From assembly GCA_019914945.1 (NCBI GenBank), contig CM034113.1, positions 248,001-312,000 of the forward strand: 64,000 nt of DNA, read 5' to 3'. Of this stretch, positions 1-12,214 are shown one piece after another. Every line of letters begins with the position of its first letter. Position 1 is the first letter of the stretch. The notes beneath the pieces are model-generated. The model searched no databases and was not told the DNA's origin. It was given only the letters and a program-made list of their open reading frames with translations. The stretch comes from Typha latifolia. Lineage: Eukaryota; Streptophyta; Magnoliopsida; Poales; Typhaceae. The translations under genes were made by a program, and so were the position numbers.

Positions 1-528
1 ATAAAGTTTGCTTATGAGAGGGCTTCTATGTGTAAGGTATGAGAGAGGCCAGGAGTCAAAATCCCATGTTGGAAGCTTGGGTTTAAAGGAAGGCTTTCAT
101 AGGAACCTAGAGGGTGGAGATGCTATGCTGCAGGAAGGAAAAATGCTCACTAGTATTTGATAGATTAACTGTTGTAGTTGATTACTAAAATATGGTTTAT
201 GGATGGTATCGAGAACTACACAATTATACTCAATAAAAATATGTCAGATCACTAAAAGCATATGCAAAAATAAGGTTGAAAAACATATGCAATCATACAA
301 TAGATCTTCTGCAAAAACTGTATGTTCTACAACTTCCTTCCCAATCTGTTAACTTTCTGCAAAAATTCAACTCAGGCTCATAATTAGCCTTATCTAGCTA
401 TCATCCATGTTATTAAATGCGGCAATCTACGCTAGGAAATAGCATACCGTAAAGCAAAGCATGACGCAAATAGAGGCAAGTATATACATGAATTTTCATT
501 TCCTATAAACAAAACTTTCAGGATATTA
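1..528. other. 3' flank of CRL, no gene seen
   Basis: This stretch follows the CRL stop codon on the minus strand and so holds its 3' UTR and downstream sequence. It is AT-rich, has no open frame with recognisable protein similarity on either strand, and shows no structured RNA or repeat that I can name. A partner gene may lie beyond the left edge. Confidence 0.5.
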
Positions 529-3500
529 TTATTCATTAATTACATAAGGGCTATCCATCTTTTTCTCCAGTGACAATGAAGGGGGGAAGTTTAAAGGTGA
601 GAACATATCATCATAACTCAGCTGTGGAGCAGGCTTGAATTCATAGGGACCTGTTTTTGCTCCCCATACCTGTTAGAAAAAAAAATCATCATGTGCTTTA
701 TATTCTTCTTTCAAACCATTCTTGATATCAACTGATAATTCGTGATTTTTTGACATGGTAAAATAATATACCAACATGAGAAACTAACCTGAGCTCCTTC
801 ATTATCATGGCCCTTGTCCCAAGTATGTATTTCACCATTCCTGTAAATTGCTAGTTCTGATGTGCAATAACTCGCACCATTCTGTCGAAAAAGGAAAAGA
901 GAAATCATGAGACATACATCTCTATAGATGGAAGAAGTTAAAGAACAGGAGATCTTATGTTTACATTTAGCAGATTAGATAGCTTCTTGTTGTTGAAGCT
1001 ATGAAGAATCGATGGGGTTGGAAAGGTTTTAAAGGTAATCAGAATAGGGAACTGTAGAGAAGAATACCCAGGAATTAGGGAAGCCACCAGGTGGAGTTGA
1101 TCCTTCATATAAGCAACGCTTTCCTCGTTCACACCGTGAGAGGTGTATAGTTGTCAGATGTTCTGCAATATCCTGAACACAACCTTCTCCTTGTACTTAA
1201 TAGAAAAAAAAACCTTGTGCTCTGAAACCCTAGAGAACTCAGATGACTTGATTAAAGAAATTAAGATCACAAGAAGACTTCATATGCAAAAAGAGAACAC
1301 TGATATGAAACTAAGGAATTTACTATATCAGGAAGTGACATAGCAACAGTTAGCAAACCCAATGAGGCAACAAAGAAGCTAGTTAAGATGAGAAGTTGAT
1401 GCACATATGAATATTCACAACAATACATTCTAGTTGAAAGACTAACATCTACAGAATATTGAGAGTCTGGATAAGCCCTAATGCTTAAGTGAAACGGCAG
1501 ATATTTTTGTGATAATAATTCTCCTTGACAGAGTTGGGTTTAAACTTCATATGGCTCATTGCTTTATTTGGATTTCAGAGGAAGACATACAATCAAAAAC
1601 TACCATCTTTTATCCTCTTCTAGACTATTCTCATATCAAAAGGACTTAGTCTAGAGGTGGCTTGTGAACTGGGTCCAATTATAGAATTATCATTCACTCT
1701 CTAGCAAATGACTCAAGTATTAGCTCAGTGACAAAAATATGTAATATAGTGCTGTTCCACCAGCCAGTAGATCTCACTTCAATCTTCAGCATCCATGATA
1801 CACGGATTTGAAAGAACTAGTATGCATTTGATGGCAAAGAGCAGAAACAATAAGTATGTGATCAGCAACAGAAAGTTCATGAGCAAATCAACATGGGAAG
1901 AGGAGGTCAAGCAACATTCTATTTTGTACCTAAAAGGACTCTATTTATGGAAACTCCTCCATAAGGCCATATTTTCCCTTGTGCTTTCTAGTTCATTTAT
2001 ATCAATAATTACGCACCATAATAGGATACCTCATGAAGAATCAAGAAAGTAATCAATATGTGTAGCAAAAAAGTGTATTATTACGAATTTCATTTGTTGG
2101 GTGTTTGGATTTCTTATACATAGGAAAGGTAATTTTCATTGGACCTGGAGCATCTAATTATTGGAGAACTAGATCGTACTATAAGGCATATTAGCTAAGA
2201 CATTAACAATCTATTGAAAAACAAATTAAATGGTATGTCAGATAATTGTGCACTCAAGCCGAGCATCTCATGGTCTATGTAAAATTTGTGACTAATCTTA
2301 AAGTTGTATTGAGAGCAATCCTAACTATATACTAGACTGGAGTCATTCTGACAAATAACAATATACTAGACAACAAGAAGAAAAGTTGATCCAGCAAAAT
2401 AATCAGACAACAAACAAACACAGATTATTAGCAGACAGAAACATACCCCAATAACTTCTTCAGGCAGCGGTCTCCCGTCCGTTGGACGGTCACAGAAATT
2501 CTTGTACTCTTCCACATCCCTGATGGCATACGAACTCAACTGTCCATTGAAAGACTTGGAGGATCAGATATGGCAACTGCAACTTTGTCGAATGCAGTGT
2601 TGCTGACAAGTATACAGGTTTATTCATGATGCTGATATGTCCATAAATGGTGTCTCTATTTTAATCAGTTTACCCAATTAAATACCTTCGCTTCATGGAT
2701 TCTGAGTTACTGAAATTATTAAGTGATTTAAGCAAGAGTTGGAGTTACCAATACCCTAGAACCCAACAAGAACGTACCCAAAGTGATTATGGTTTGACAA
2801 AGTTCTACAAATGAGTAAGGACTATATGGTGCCTCAAAATAAGTGACTTCCACAATTCCTGAATAGCATGTCTTTGGCATAGTTAGGACCCACCTCTAAA
2901 CCAAAGGGCTATATTGGATAGAAAAACCTAGTCTCATATGTTGAGATGAGAAGATTTAGCATGTGTACTTGCTAAGATTGCTTATTACTAGGGCAGATGA
3001 GTTAAATGCTGAGCTACTAGATAAAATGAAAAGAAACAAAAAGAAAACAACTCTCAAGTAAGTGCTTATGTATCTCCTATTTACACCAGTTTCCTTTGTT
3101 GTTACTTACCCAGGCATCTTTTGTGCAAGTTCTTTCCTTAGTAAGTTGGCAGGTCAGCATTATCCACATAGACAGACCGAGTACTGACCACCAGGTTTGC
3201 TCTTTTCATTCCAACATGACTGAAAGTTGGGACATTTTTGGGCTTAGATTTGAGAGTTCTCCAACTAAAATCAAATCTCAACCAATCCAATTCATTGTTG
3301 GCTGACCAAGATATATATAGATAGTTAAGAAAATATTATGACTCTTAGAAGATAAAATTAGGCAGTGGCTCCCGGTTGGCGATTAGACTGCATTGGCAGG
3401 CTTGGTGGCTCGCCTTGGAGTTTGGTGAGCCTGGCAAGCTGCAGTAGTGTTTAGAGGGCTTGATGAGCTGGCATAATATATTAATATATAAGTATATAGT

Positions 3501-5295
3501 ATACTATATTAGAATATATTATACAATATTAGTATATAATATACCATATTGACATATATTATATACATTATATAATTATTTTTAATTTTGTATATGTTAG
3601 ACTCTCAAGGCACTCGCATATCGTCTAGGCGCTATGCAATGGGGTGACAATCTACATACCGCGAGCACTTCTAAAAACATTGGACTCACTTATGCTAAAT
3701 AGTCACAAAGACAAATGGATTAGTAGTTTTAAGTTTCATGATGTTATGAAGGAAAGCTTAAGAATGCCAAAGCAAATCGAAATATCTCGAACAAAAAAGG
3801 AGATCCGGTATTAATGCAAAACATTAGCTAGCTCTTTAATATAAATAAATATCAGAGAAAATATCTCACCTCAACATCACATTTCAACTCTTTTGGACAA
3901 GGCTTCACCATGTAAAATCTCTACAACAACCAAATAACAAACTCTTATTACTTAATGTAAAAGACAACACTAATTAAGCAGTTGACAATAAACCACAGTC
4001 TCAACCAATCTAAGCGAACTGATTATTATCAACAGTACAACGCAAAGCTCACACTTAAGGTCCTATATATACAACAAAATTAGCAATTTCCCCTTATATT
4101 TCTTCATGTATTCTTGTGTTTTTAGATGATGATGATTACATAAAGTTTAGTATGACTACAGTGTCAAAAACAACCATGAGAGACATACTTTTCAGAAGCC
4201 GGAAAGGACAAAAGTATGCCTATAGATTGTCCACTCTAAAAAAGAGAGGAAATTTTAGTACAGCTTTGAAGTTACCATACTTGCCGAAAAGGTTTTTCTG
4301 GAATTCTCCAAAATGCCTGCCATTAAGAAAGAAATAAACTTATTCTTTTTAAGCAAAAATATAATCACAAAAGGCAAACCTAGAGACAAGAAGCTAGTAC
4401 TAACTTGCTCAAAGTATAAAACTCTGGAGCCATCTACCATCTCTGTTGCAGGGCAAGTAAGCATTCTGTAGTTTAGGAGAAGAAAATTGATGAATAATCA
4501 CCAGTAAAAGAATTATGATTGGTCCATTGTATGCATAAATGAAGATATGCAGCAACATCCTGGTCATAAGCTCCGATAACTAAGGTTATTGTAACTGTAG
4601 AGAATTTCTAAGACAAGAACAAATCAAACAATCTCACAACACTTATTGTTTTCTAAATTATCTTACTGGGCATCATGTATTATACTCAAATCATCCTAAA
4701 AGATGAAAAACAAAAGAGATAATGCATAGAAACAGCTGATAAATCCTAAAGCACCTAATTGTGCAGACAGTGCTAACGTAGTACAAGTCCAATTTCAACA
4801 ACTACTTCAGTACAGCAAGAATTATGAGAATTTACAGTTTAAGCAACCTTAGAACTAACTAGGACAACTGATTACTAATTATACGGAAGAAGGCACTAAT
4901 TCCATATGCTTCAGTGCATGTAACATTTAAAGCAACTTTTATCATCAATAGTCCAAAGAAGAAACCTCACCTCAGATTGAAATAATTATCTGGGTCTCTC
5001 CGAGCCTGCTCCCTCGAGAACTTAATCACCAATCGCACCAAAGAAAGCATCAGATGATCAATTGAACCAAAACGCAGAATCTAAAACAAGCAGATGAAAT
5101 GAAAACAAAATCTCATCGAGATCTCCTTACCTTCTCCCCCGAGAGGGCTTCGGCGACGGCGCGAGCATGGTCCCACCTGGTTGTCGACTTCCTCAACCTC
5201 TTGAGAAGCATCACTCCACCGAACAAAACTAGAGCTTTTAGGACGAAACCCCGAACTCGACTTCCCCCACTGCTGGATCCCGATTCCATTCCCAT
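529..5295 (-). CDS. CRL: Chromophore lyase CRL (CRUMPLED LEAF), chloroplast envelope protein
   Basis: Nine coding exons read downward: 5295-5131, 5020-4971, 4465-4405, 4316-4281, 3920-3870, 2539-2447, 1172-1068, 881-789 and 669-529, giving 264 aa. All introns are GT-AG and the phases close. The N-terminus MGMESGSSSGG is followed by one membrane segment (about residues 17-32, GFVLKALVLFGGVMLL) and then KSTTRWDHARAV. The rest is the CpcT/CpeT-type domain with FSREQARRDPDNYFNLR, CPATEMVDGSRVLYFEQ, RFYMVKPCPKELKCDVE and CLYEGSTPPGGFPNSW. The length equals the family norm. In Arabidopsis, CRL sits in the plastid outer envelope and is needed for plastid division and normal cell differentiation; it resembles cyanobacterial phycobiliprotein lyases, but plants lack that substrate. 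The start was chosen because MGxESG begins known CRL proteins. One exon is only 36 nt (4281-4316). The gene is head to head with ARF2. Confidence 0.95.
3360..3640. repeat. AT-rich palindromic stretch in a CRL intron
   Basis: Inside the intron 2540-3869 a GC-richer piece (about 3360-3470) abuts about 110 nt made almost only of A and T, with many short palindromes such as TATAGTATACTATA (about 3474-3585). A short piece with 'tctaggcgctatgc' follows. The make-up looks like an old inserted repeat, but I could define no terminal repeats or target-site duplication. Confidence 0.35.
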
Positions 5296-7310
5296 CCCGC
5301 CTCGAACCAAAGGAAGCTCCTCTCCGAATCGAGAAATCACTGGGCCAATTCCGAAAATTGTACGAAGCGATCCAGAAGAATCGTATCCGGAGAGAGAGAA
5401 GAGTAGCAGGATACGCACGTGAGATGCGAGGTGTTGCGTTCTTGGTATAATGACCGTAGAGATTGGATGTGGTGTGGCTCACGGCTCTCGCGGTGGAAAA
5501 GGATATGCCCACAAAATGTTTGACAAAATGTCTAGATGCGTTACTCCTGCCAAACTCGCATTTGGTTTGTCTTTGGTTTGGATTTGCCTGTTTCAATGAA
5601 AACTCTTTTATTTATGAGACAAAAGCTCCACATTTTTAAGGCAATTTATAATTTACACCCTACAATTCTTTTTCTCTTATTATCACTAAACACCCTGCAC
5701 TTTGTTTTTATTACATAAAAACACCCTGAGTCATTAGTTTGAATTCGAGTTTCATGATCCTCCCATTTCAGAGGACATTTGGGTAGTTATCGGGTGAGTT
5801 GTGCTCGAGGGCAAAAGACCATACGGCCCATTTGCCCCCAAGGACGGGCCTGCTATTGCCCGTCCATCGTGTGCTGAGCGGGAAGTCTTAGGGGACAAAG
5901 GAGAGCCCACGAGGACCGTCCGATCCATGGGCCCCACTACCCACAAGCCCAAACTAGTGTACCTGACCTGACCCCCGTGCTCCTTTGATCCACTCATCGC
6001 CTGCGACCATTCTGGCACCCAAGGACGAGGACGTGGACGATCCCCATTTGCCAGCGCAGTGGACCCACTGTTCCATTACTGCCGCATGAGCAATCCGAGC
6101 CGTCGACCTGGAATCAAGTTGTACCCGTGCATCCCGCATCACAGGCTTTTGGACCAACTTGAACCGGCGAGAGCAACCCGGTCCGGCTCGCAAACACCGG
6201 CTCAGGGAGTGAGGTCTAACCGGACGGACGAAACGGCGGGGGGGGGCCAGCTCGGAAGCCATTGAGACGATGCCACGTTACCACTGTAGAAATATTATTA
6301 CATCCGGGGATGTAGGCGACCGGCTGGACCACCACGCCTTATCTCGCACCGTAGGGTGAAGTCGGATATCGCCATCACCATATCACGTCCGTCCGTATCG
6401 TACTCTGGCACGAGATGTCACGTGGCCTCCCTCTTGTGGTCCCCACTTCGTAGCTTTATTGTATAATTTTCTTGCTCCGGAATAAATAGGGCGTTCCTAT
6501 TCGATGGGTCCCAGGACTCAGGACCCAATAGTTAATAAATTTTGAAATGCTAATTACTATCATAATCCCATGATTACCGGACTTGCTCCGTGCTTGACGT
6601 CACCACAAACTATAATTCAACGAGCTTTGGCCTCCGGAACGTAGCGTGGACGGTCAGGATCCGATCATAAGCCGGGATATTAAGGGGAAGGTCAAATGGG
6701 GTGGGGCCAGGGCCTGAGGCCACGTGGGCAGGAGCTCCTCAAATAGGCTGGGAGTTGGAGTGGGCCCCGGTACACGGCGGCACTTGTCGCTTGCGAGCGG
6801 ACATGGGTGGAACCCTCTTGAGATCTCATGATCTGTCACACATGTTGTTGATGAACGGATGTGATTAAGGCAGTCCGATGAGTATTTCGAAACTGCCGAG
6901 TCGGCAGGAATAGCTGTGCGCTGCTTGTGGCAGACAGCTAGCTCTGCTCCACAAGGACCACAATAGCTCGGCGAAGGCACAGGTATCATGATCTCCCACG
7001 GAGCACCGGGATCTGCTTCGGTCGATCTAACACGCATCTCCCCGTCCCTTGCCGCTCTTCTCCCGAAACGTGTCCTCCCGTTCCAGGACTAGCCATGAGA
7101 AAGCCAACGTTGCCCGTTGATACGGGACAAGGCCAGCCACCTCGGACGTAACGGAGTGGCGACGTTTCCGAAAATAGTAAACGGCGTCAGGTCCGTCCTA
7201 ACGGAGTTGGATTGGAGTGCACTTTCGGCTCGGTTTAGAGTTAAACCGGTCGACGACTGTCCCAAAGTGACAAGTGGGCGTCCTCTTCTTCCTTCGCTCT
7301 GAGCTCTTAC
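5296..7310. promoter_or_regulatory. Divergent promoter region between CRL and ARF2
   Basis: About 2.2 kb separates the two start codons, which point away from each other. No open frame here looks like a real protein. Roughly 5.75-7.3 kb is clearly GC-richer than other intergenic DNA in the window. It contains two perfect G-boxes, CACGTG, at 6419-6424 and 6721-6726, which are known plant bZIP/bHLH binding sites. Their use by either gene is inference. No convincing TATA box was placed for either gene. Confidence 0.5.
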
Positions 7311-7466
7311 TCTGTACCACAGAGAGAGAGAGAGAGCTACAAAGGAGAGGAGTTTTAGGGTTTAAGAGGAGGAGATTTCTTCGAACTAGGGTTCTACTAC
7401 TTGGAATTACGGGTTTGGTTGGGGATTTTAGAGTTTTACTAGGTAGAATTGGGGTTTGAGAAGTGG
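7311..7466 (+). promoter_or_regulatory. ARF2 5' leader
   Basis: The leader begins near an (AG)n run at about 7320-7336 and continues as purine- and T-rich sequence with no ATG until 7467. The transcription start is not visible in the sequence; the (AG)n run and the pattern 'ttagggttt' that follows are typical of plant leaders. Confidence 0.4.
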
Positions 7467-7484
7467 ATGAGGTGGGACTCGTGA
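7467..7484 (+). promoter_or_regulatory. Five-codon upstream ORF (MRWDS) abutting the ARF2 start
   Basis: ATG at 7467-7469 opens a frame of five codons that ends with TGA at 7482-7484. The next three bases, 7485-7487, are the ARF2 ATG, so stop and start touch (TGAATG). It is the only ATG in the roughly 150 nt before it. Upstream ORFs that lower translation are established for Arabidopsis ARF genes such as ETT and MP; its effect here is inference. Confidence 0.6.
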
Positions 7485-10400
7485 ATGGAGACGAGCAGTG
7501 GACGCAGCGAGCCTATCGGAGGAGGCAGAAGAGCCGGCGGAGAGGATTGCAGTGTTCTCGGTGGAGCTCATGTTCTCGGGAAAGGTTGGACCTTGCCGGT
7601 CTCCGGCGGTTGGCCGGAGAGAGTCCAGGTGTGGTTCATGATCAGCGTGTTCTTATTAAGGTTTCTTTTGTTGCAGATGGGGGTGACGCGCTCTATAATG
7701 AGCTATGGCACGCGTGCGCGGGACCATTGGTGACGGTGCCGCGAGCAGGGGAGAGGGTGTTCTACTTCCCCCAGGGCCATATAGAGCAGGTAAGCTTCTC
7801 AAACCTAGTACTTTTGAGGACTTCATGGCTTCGAATTCGTTATCTGAGGTTTCGGGATCGTGGTTTAGGTGGAGGCTTCGACGAATCAGGTGGCGGACCA
7901 GCAGATGCCGGTCTATGATCTCCCGTGGAGAATCCCCTGTCGTGTGATCAACGTGCAACTGAAGGTGATTCCTCTAAGACCCTAAACTTTTAGAAATCAA
8001 AGTTCGTGAGTGGTTCTTCTTGCTTGTTAGGCGGAGCAGGACACGGATGAGGTGTTTGCTCAAGTGACGTTGCTTCCTGAATCCAAGGTACTCTTGAGAC
8101 CACTGGACCTTTTCATGACAAAGTCTTCATGTTTTTGGTCAAGTTGGAGAATTTCTTCTTCTCTACTTTTTACTGTTTGTTGCTTTTATTAGCAAGATGA
8201 GAATAATATGGACAAGGAGATGCCGCCCCCTGCGCCGCCCTCGCGACCTCAAGTACACTCCTTTTGTAAGACTTTGACTGCGTCGGACACCAGCACGCAT
8301 GGCGGGTTCTCGGTGTTGAAACGGCATGCGGATGAGTGCCTCCCTCCGCTGGTTAGCGTTTCAGCTATGATCATTACGCGTTGGTATGGTTGGATTTGTA
8401 GGGTCTTGGCTAGTACGCAATATTATAAATCTGGTTGTGTTGATCAGGATATGTGTCAGCAACCTCCGACGCAAGAGCTAGTTGCAAAGGATTTGCATGG
8501 GGTCGAATGGCGCTTCCGCCATATTTTTCGGGGTAATTTCTTACTGACATCATATGCTTCTATCATTGCATCAGTCTTTTCTTTGTACCAAAAATAATTC
8601 TCTGAAGTGTATTGGCTTCATCTGTGGAAGAGTAGCATGTGGTATTTGGATATACAGACTGGTTCTTGTAACTTTGAACCCTGGGCTATATAGGAGTTTT
8701 AAATATTTGCTAAGATGGCATGCTAATAATGCATTTGTGCTATTTTATCTGAAGTTGTTTGGTCTAAAGTTTCTAAGGTTAAGCAGTTTAATAGTTTTTA
8801 TAGAGCTTAATTTTTCTATTATTCTTTAGAAATAATGCATAAGTGCTTGATTTAGATATGCAAGATTTTTGTGCTTACTTGGGCATGCTTAACTGCTACT
8901 GCATTTACTAAAGGCCAACCAAGGAGGCATCTGCTTCAGAGTGGCTGGAGTGTCTTTGTCAGTTCCAAAAGGCTTGTTGCTGGGGATGCTTTTATATTTC
9001 TAAGGTCTAAAACTCTTTTAACCTTTGATGGTGTATGTTGTTAACATCTAAGTTTCAGTATCTTATGTATTAAGTGCTGTGCAATTGGCAGAGGAGAGAA
9101 TGGCGAACTACGCGTTGGAGTCAGGCGTGCAATGAGACAACAGCCAAATATTCCATCTTCAGTCATATCATGCCACAGTATGCACCTTGGTGTCCTTGCA
9201 ACAGCATGGCATGCTGTTAACACGGGGACCATGTTCACCGTCTACTACAAACCAAGGTTTGTGGCCACTGCTCCCTAGTCTTAGGAACAGGCTCATCTCA
9301 TATAGCAACTTTTACTGTTATGACTGTCGATCTTTAAATGGGAAAAGAATCTCAAATTTTTGCAAAGCACTGTTACGTCTGCAGTTCTATTTTTTGTCTT
9401 TTCTATTCTGTATATACTTTGTAATTAGCTTCTCTCATTCAATTGACCTGACAGGACAAGCCCTTCTGAATTCATCATCCCATACGATCAATATATGGAA
9501 TCTGTCAAGAAGAATCATTATATAGGGATGAGATTCAAGATGAGATTTGAAGGAGAAGAAGCTCCTGAGGAGAGGTATAAGTAGTTGGTGATTCTGTGTC
9601 ACTTAGTGGATATGATTATTTTGAACACTCCAAAGTTAGCTGACCCATCAGAAATGTCTCAAATTTGTCATTCTTCCCCTCTCGTGTCAGGTTCACCGGG
9701 ACAATAGTTGGCATAGATGAAGCCGACCCAAGCAGATGGACTGGATCAAAGTGGAGATGCCTCAAGGTAGTGTCAATGAGCTTCTTTTATGGTCTATGCC
9801 AGTTATATTTAATATTTGTTTCTGGATGTCAGGTGAGATGGGATGAAACCTCTTCTGTTCCTCATCCAGAGAGAGTTTCTCCTTGGAAAGTTGAACCTTC
9901 TGTAAACCCTACTCCCATAAACTCCCTTCCAGTGCCTAGACCAAAGAGGCCCCGGTCAAACATTGCTCCTCCCTCACCTGATTCATCTATTACTATGAGA
10001 GAAGGTAGAACCATTATCTTGACTTAGATATGTGAATGGTTTCAGTTATCGTTATCCTTTATGCAAACTTCCATATCATGCTTCCAGCTTCTTCTAAAGT
10101 CACTGTAGACCCTTTCCAACACAATAGTCTTCCAAGGGTCTTCCAAGGTCAAGAAATGATGACCTTGAGATGCAATTTTACAGATGCTAACGAGTTGGAT
10201 ACTGCTCAAAAGCCCATTATTTGGTCTTCAAAGTTCAGTGAAGATAAAACTAACGTCACTTCTCAGAGATGGTTAGGCCCTGAGCACCAGGTGCAGACGA
10301 GGCATGGTACTTCTAATATGGAGTTCTCAGGATTACGGACTCCTATCTATTCACGCGATTCACATGGATTTTGCTCATCCTTTTTGGACCAGAACTTAAC

Positions 10401-12214
10401 TGATGAGATGTCTTGGAAGACACAATACCAAGATCAAGAAAGCAACCACATTATGTTTTCTGGCTCAAGGTCTTTAATGCCTCCACATCCTTTGAATCAG
10501 CAAAACTCGAAGATGACCACTCCAATTGGTGACATACCTTATCAGAAAGCTGGAATTATTAGTTACGGTGGACTGGGGGATCATGATGTGTTGCAGAGCC
10601 CACGGGATGATCAATACTCAAACTGGGCTGCACATTTTCTGCCAACATTTCATACAGAGAAAAGCTTGCAGCATAGGTTGGTCAAGCCTCAACCTCTGGT
10701 AGCTTGTCAGAGGGAAGTTGCAAAACCAGAAAGTAGTGGGATATGCAAGCTATTTGGGATTCATCTTAACAGCAGACCAGCAACATCTGGACCGTCAAGA
10801 TCATCAAGTGCGCCCCATGAGCCACAGACACATGTTCGTCCAACAGCAGCAATGGAACAGCTGCAAACCATAGAAGCAGACAAATGTTCAGATCTACCCA
10901 AGTTAGTTAAGTCTGTTGATATTTCTCCAGCTGGTTGTGATGTGGAAAAACCGTGTTACCCCCAAGCTTCTAACTATATGCAAGGCAAACCTCAGAGTGT
11001 CTCAATGCGAAGTTGTACAAAGGTACTTACTTTTACGTACAGTGAGCTGCCATGTTGTTCCTCATGAGTTGCAACTAAATATCTATTCTCTTCTATGTCT
11101 TGGTAATCTATAAGCCTATTCTCTTGTATTATTCATATCTTGACAATCTATAATCAGTTGTTTGTATTCTAACTTCTACGAACTAGCCTGAGTTGAATCT
11201 TTATATTGTATGACATACATAAAATTCACATTATTGACAAGATCAGAAATTTAGAAGTTTTCCTGCCTCTTTTAGCAGAAAACTAATATTGATTTGACAA
11301 TATTCTGAATCTTTTAGCATTAGAGTGAAGAATTTGGATACAGTTTCATACTTGTGGATGTACTGCTTTCACTTTTTAAAATTGCTTATCGAACTTTGTC
11401 CCATGCAAGCATGACTAATTTCAAGCAAGCTTTAGTAATTTTTATTGCGATGCAAATTTGTCTGTCTGAATTATCATTGTTTCTACAATGAGCTATATAT
11501 GCTAAAATTTTGAAATGAATTGATTGCCTAGTAGACCACACAGACCTAGTTTGTGAATCAAGATTGATTAGAAAGAGTAAGCTATAAATATCAATAGCTA
11601 TCAGTTATTATATACTGCCATTAATATAACACAACTATGTTCTGAATTTAGCTTGTAGTCTTCAGATTGTTGAAGTTTGTTTTCCTAGTCTTTTTAATTG
11701 AATCAAGGTTTTTTTAGATTCAAGTTTGCTTCAGATTGTTTAATATTTTTCCCTCTTCAGGTGCATAAGCAGGGAATTGCCCTTGGCAGGTCTGTGGACC
11801 TTACAAAGTTCAATGGTTACGACAAATTGATTGCTGAGCTGGATCGGATGTTTGAGTTCGAGGGTGAATTGATGAGTCCTGCCAAGAATTGGCTGGTTGT
11901 CTTCACAGATAACGAGGGAGATATGATGCTTGTTGGGGATGACCCCTGGCAGTAAGTATGCATGTTTTAGTTTTATACTTGCTCTGGAGATTACTCTACT
12001 GGTTGACATTACATAAAATTTCTCCTTAAACAGCGAATTCTGTTGTATGGTTCGTAAAATTTCCATATACACACGAGAGGAGGTCCAGAGGATGAATCCA
12101 GGTAAACTACACTCCACAGTTGAAGATAATCCAGCTGCTTCAGAGGAACAAGGTGTGACTGCCAGAGAAACAGAAGGCAGTTCACCTAAATCCTTTCATC
12201 TAGAGAGGTGCTAG
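7485..12214 (+). CDS. ARF2: Auxin response factor, ARF2 type (class B)
   Basis: Fourteen exons: 7485-7584, 7677-7789, 7869-7964, 8031-8087, 8193-8351, 8448-8532, 8914-9004, 9092-9256, 9455-9574, 9691-9766, 9833-10004, 10088-11022, 11761-11951 and 12034-12214; 846 aa, all phases closing. Order: short N-terminus; dimerisation flank ([18 protein letters not shown]); B3 DNA-binding domain from about residue 145 ([20 protein letters not shown]); ARF domain ([21 protein letters not shown]); a long middle region coded by one 935-nt exon; and a C-terminal PB1 domain ([20 protein letters not shown], acidic [11 protein letters not shown]). The middle region is Ser/Pro-containing, not Gln-rich, and carries KLFGIHL, like the R/KLFGV repressor motif, which fits a transcriptional repressor. 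ARF2 was chosen over ARF4 because of IALGRSVDL and EEVQRMNPG. It acts in the nucleus on auxin-response promoters. A tasiARF-like site, an upstream ORF and an optional 3' intron are listed separately. Confidence 0.95.
10135..10155 (+). promoter_or_regulatory. Predicted TAS3 tasiARF target site in ARF2 mRNA
   Basis: These 21 nt, coding for RVFQGQE, are complementary to the conserved trans-acting siRNA tasiARF (known from TAS3) except at the first base of the site and one base opposite about siRNA position 13. The seed and the bases opposite positions 10-11 match. Arabidopsis ARF2, ARF3 and ARF4 carry this site at the equivalent VLQGQE codons. Comparison is with the remembered consensus; cleavage has not been shown. 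Confidence 0.75.

Noticed and set aside
5081..5596. 171-codon and other overlapping frames around the CRL first exon
   Set aside because: They are shadows of the GC-rich CRL exon and leader; only the frame from 5295 gives the CRL N-terminus and correct splice phase.
5752..7037. Several 80-130-codon frames between CRL and ARF2
   Set aside because: They lie on the minus strand in GC-rich promoter DNA, show no protein similarity and overlap in conflicting frames.
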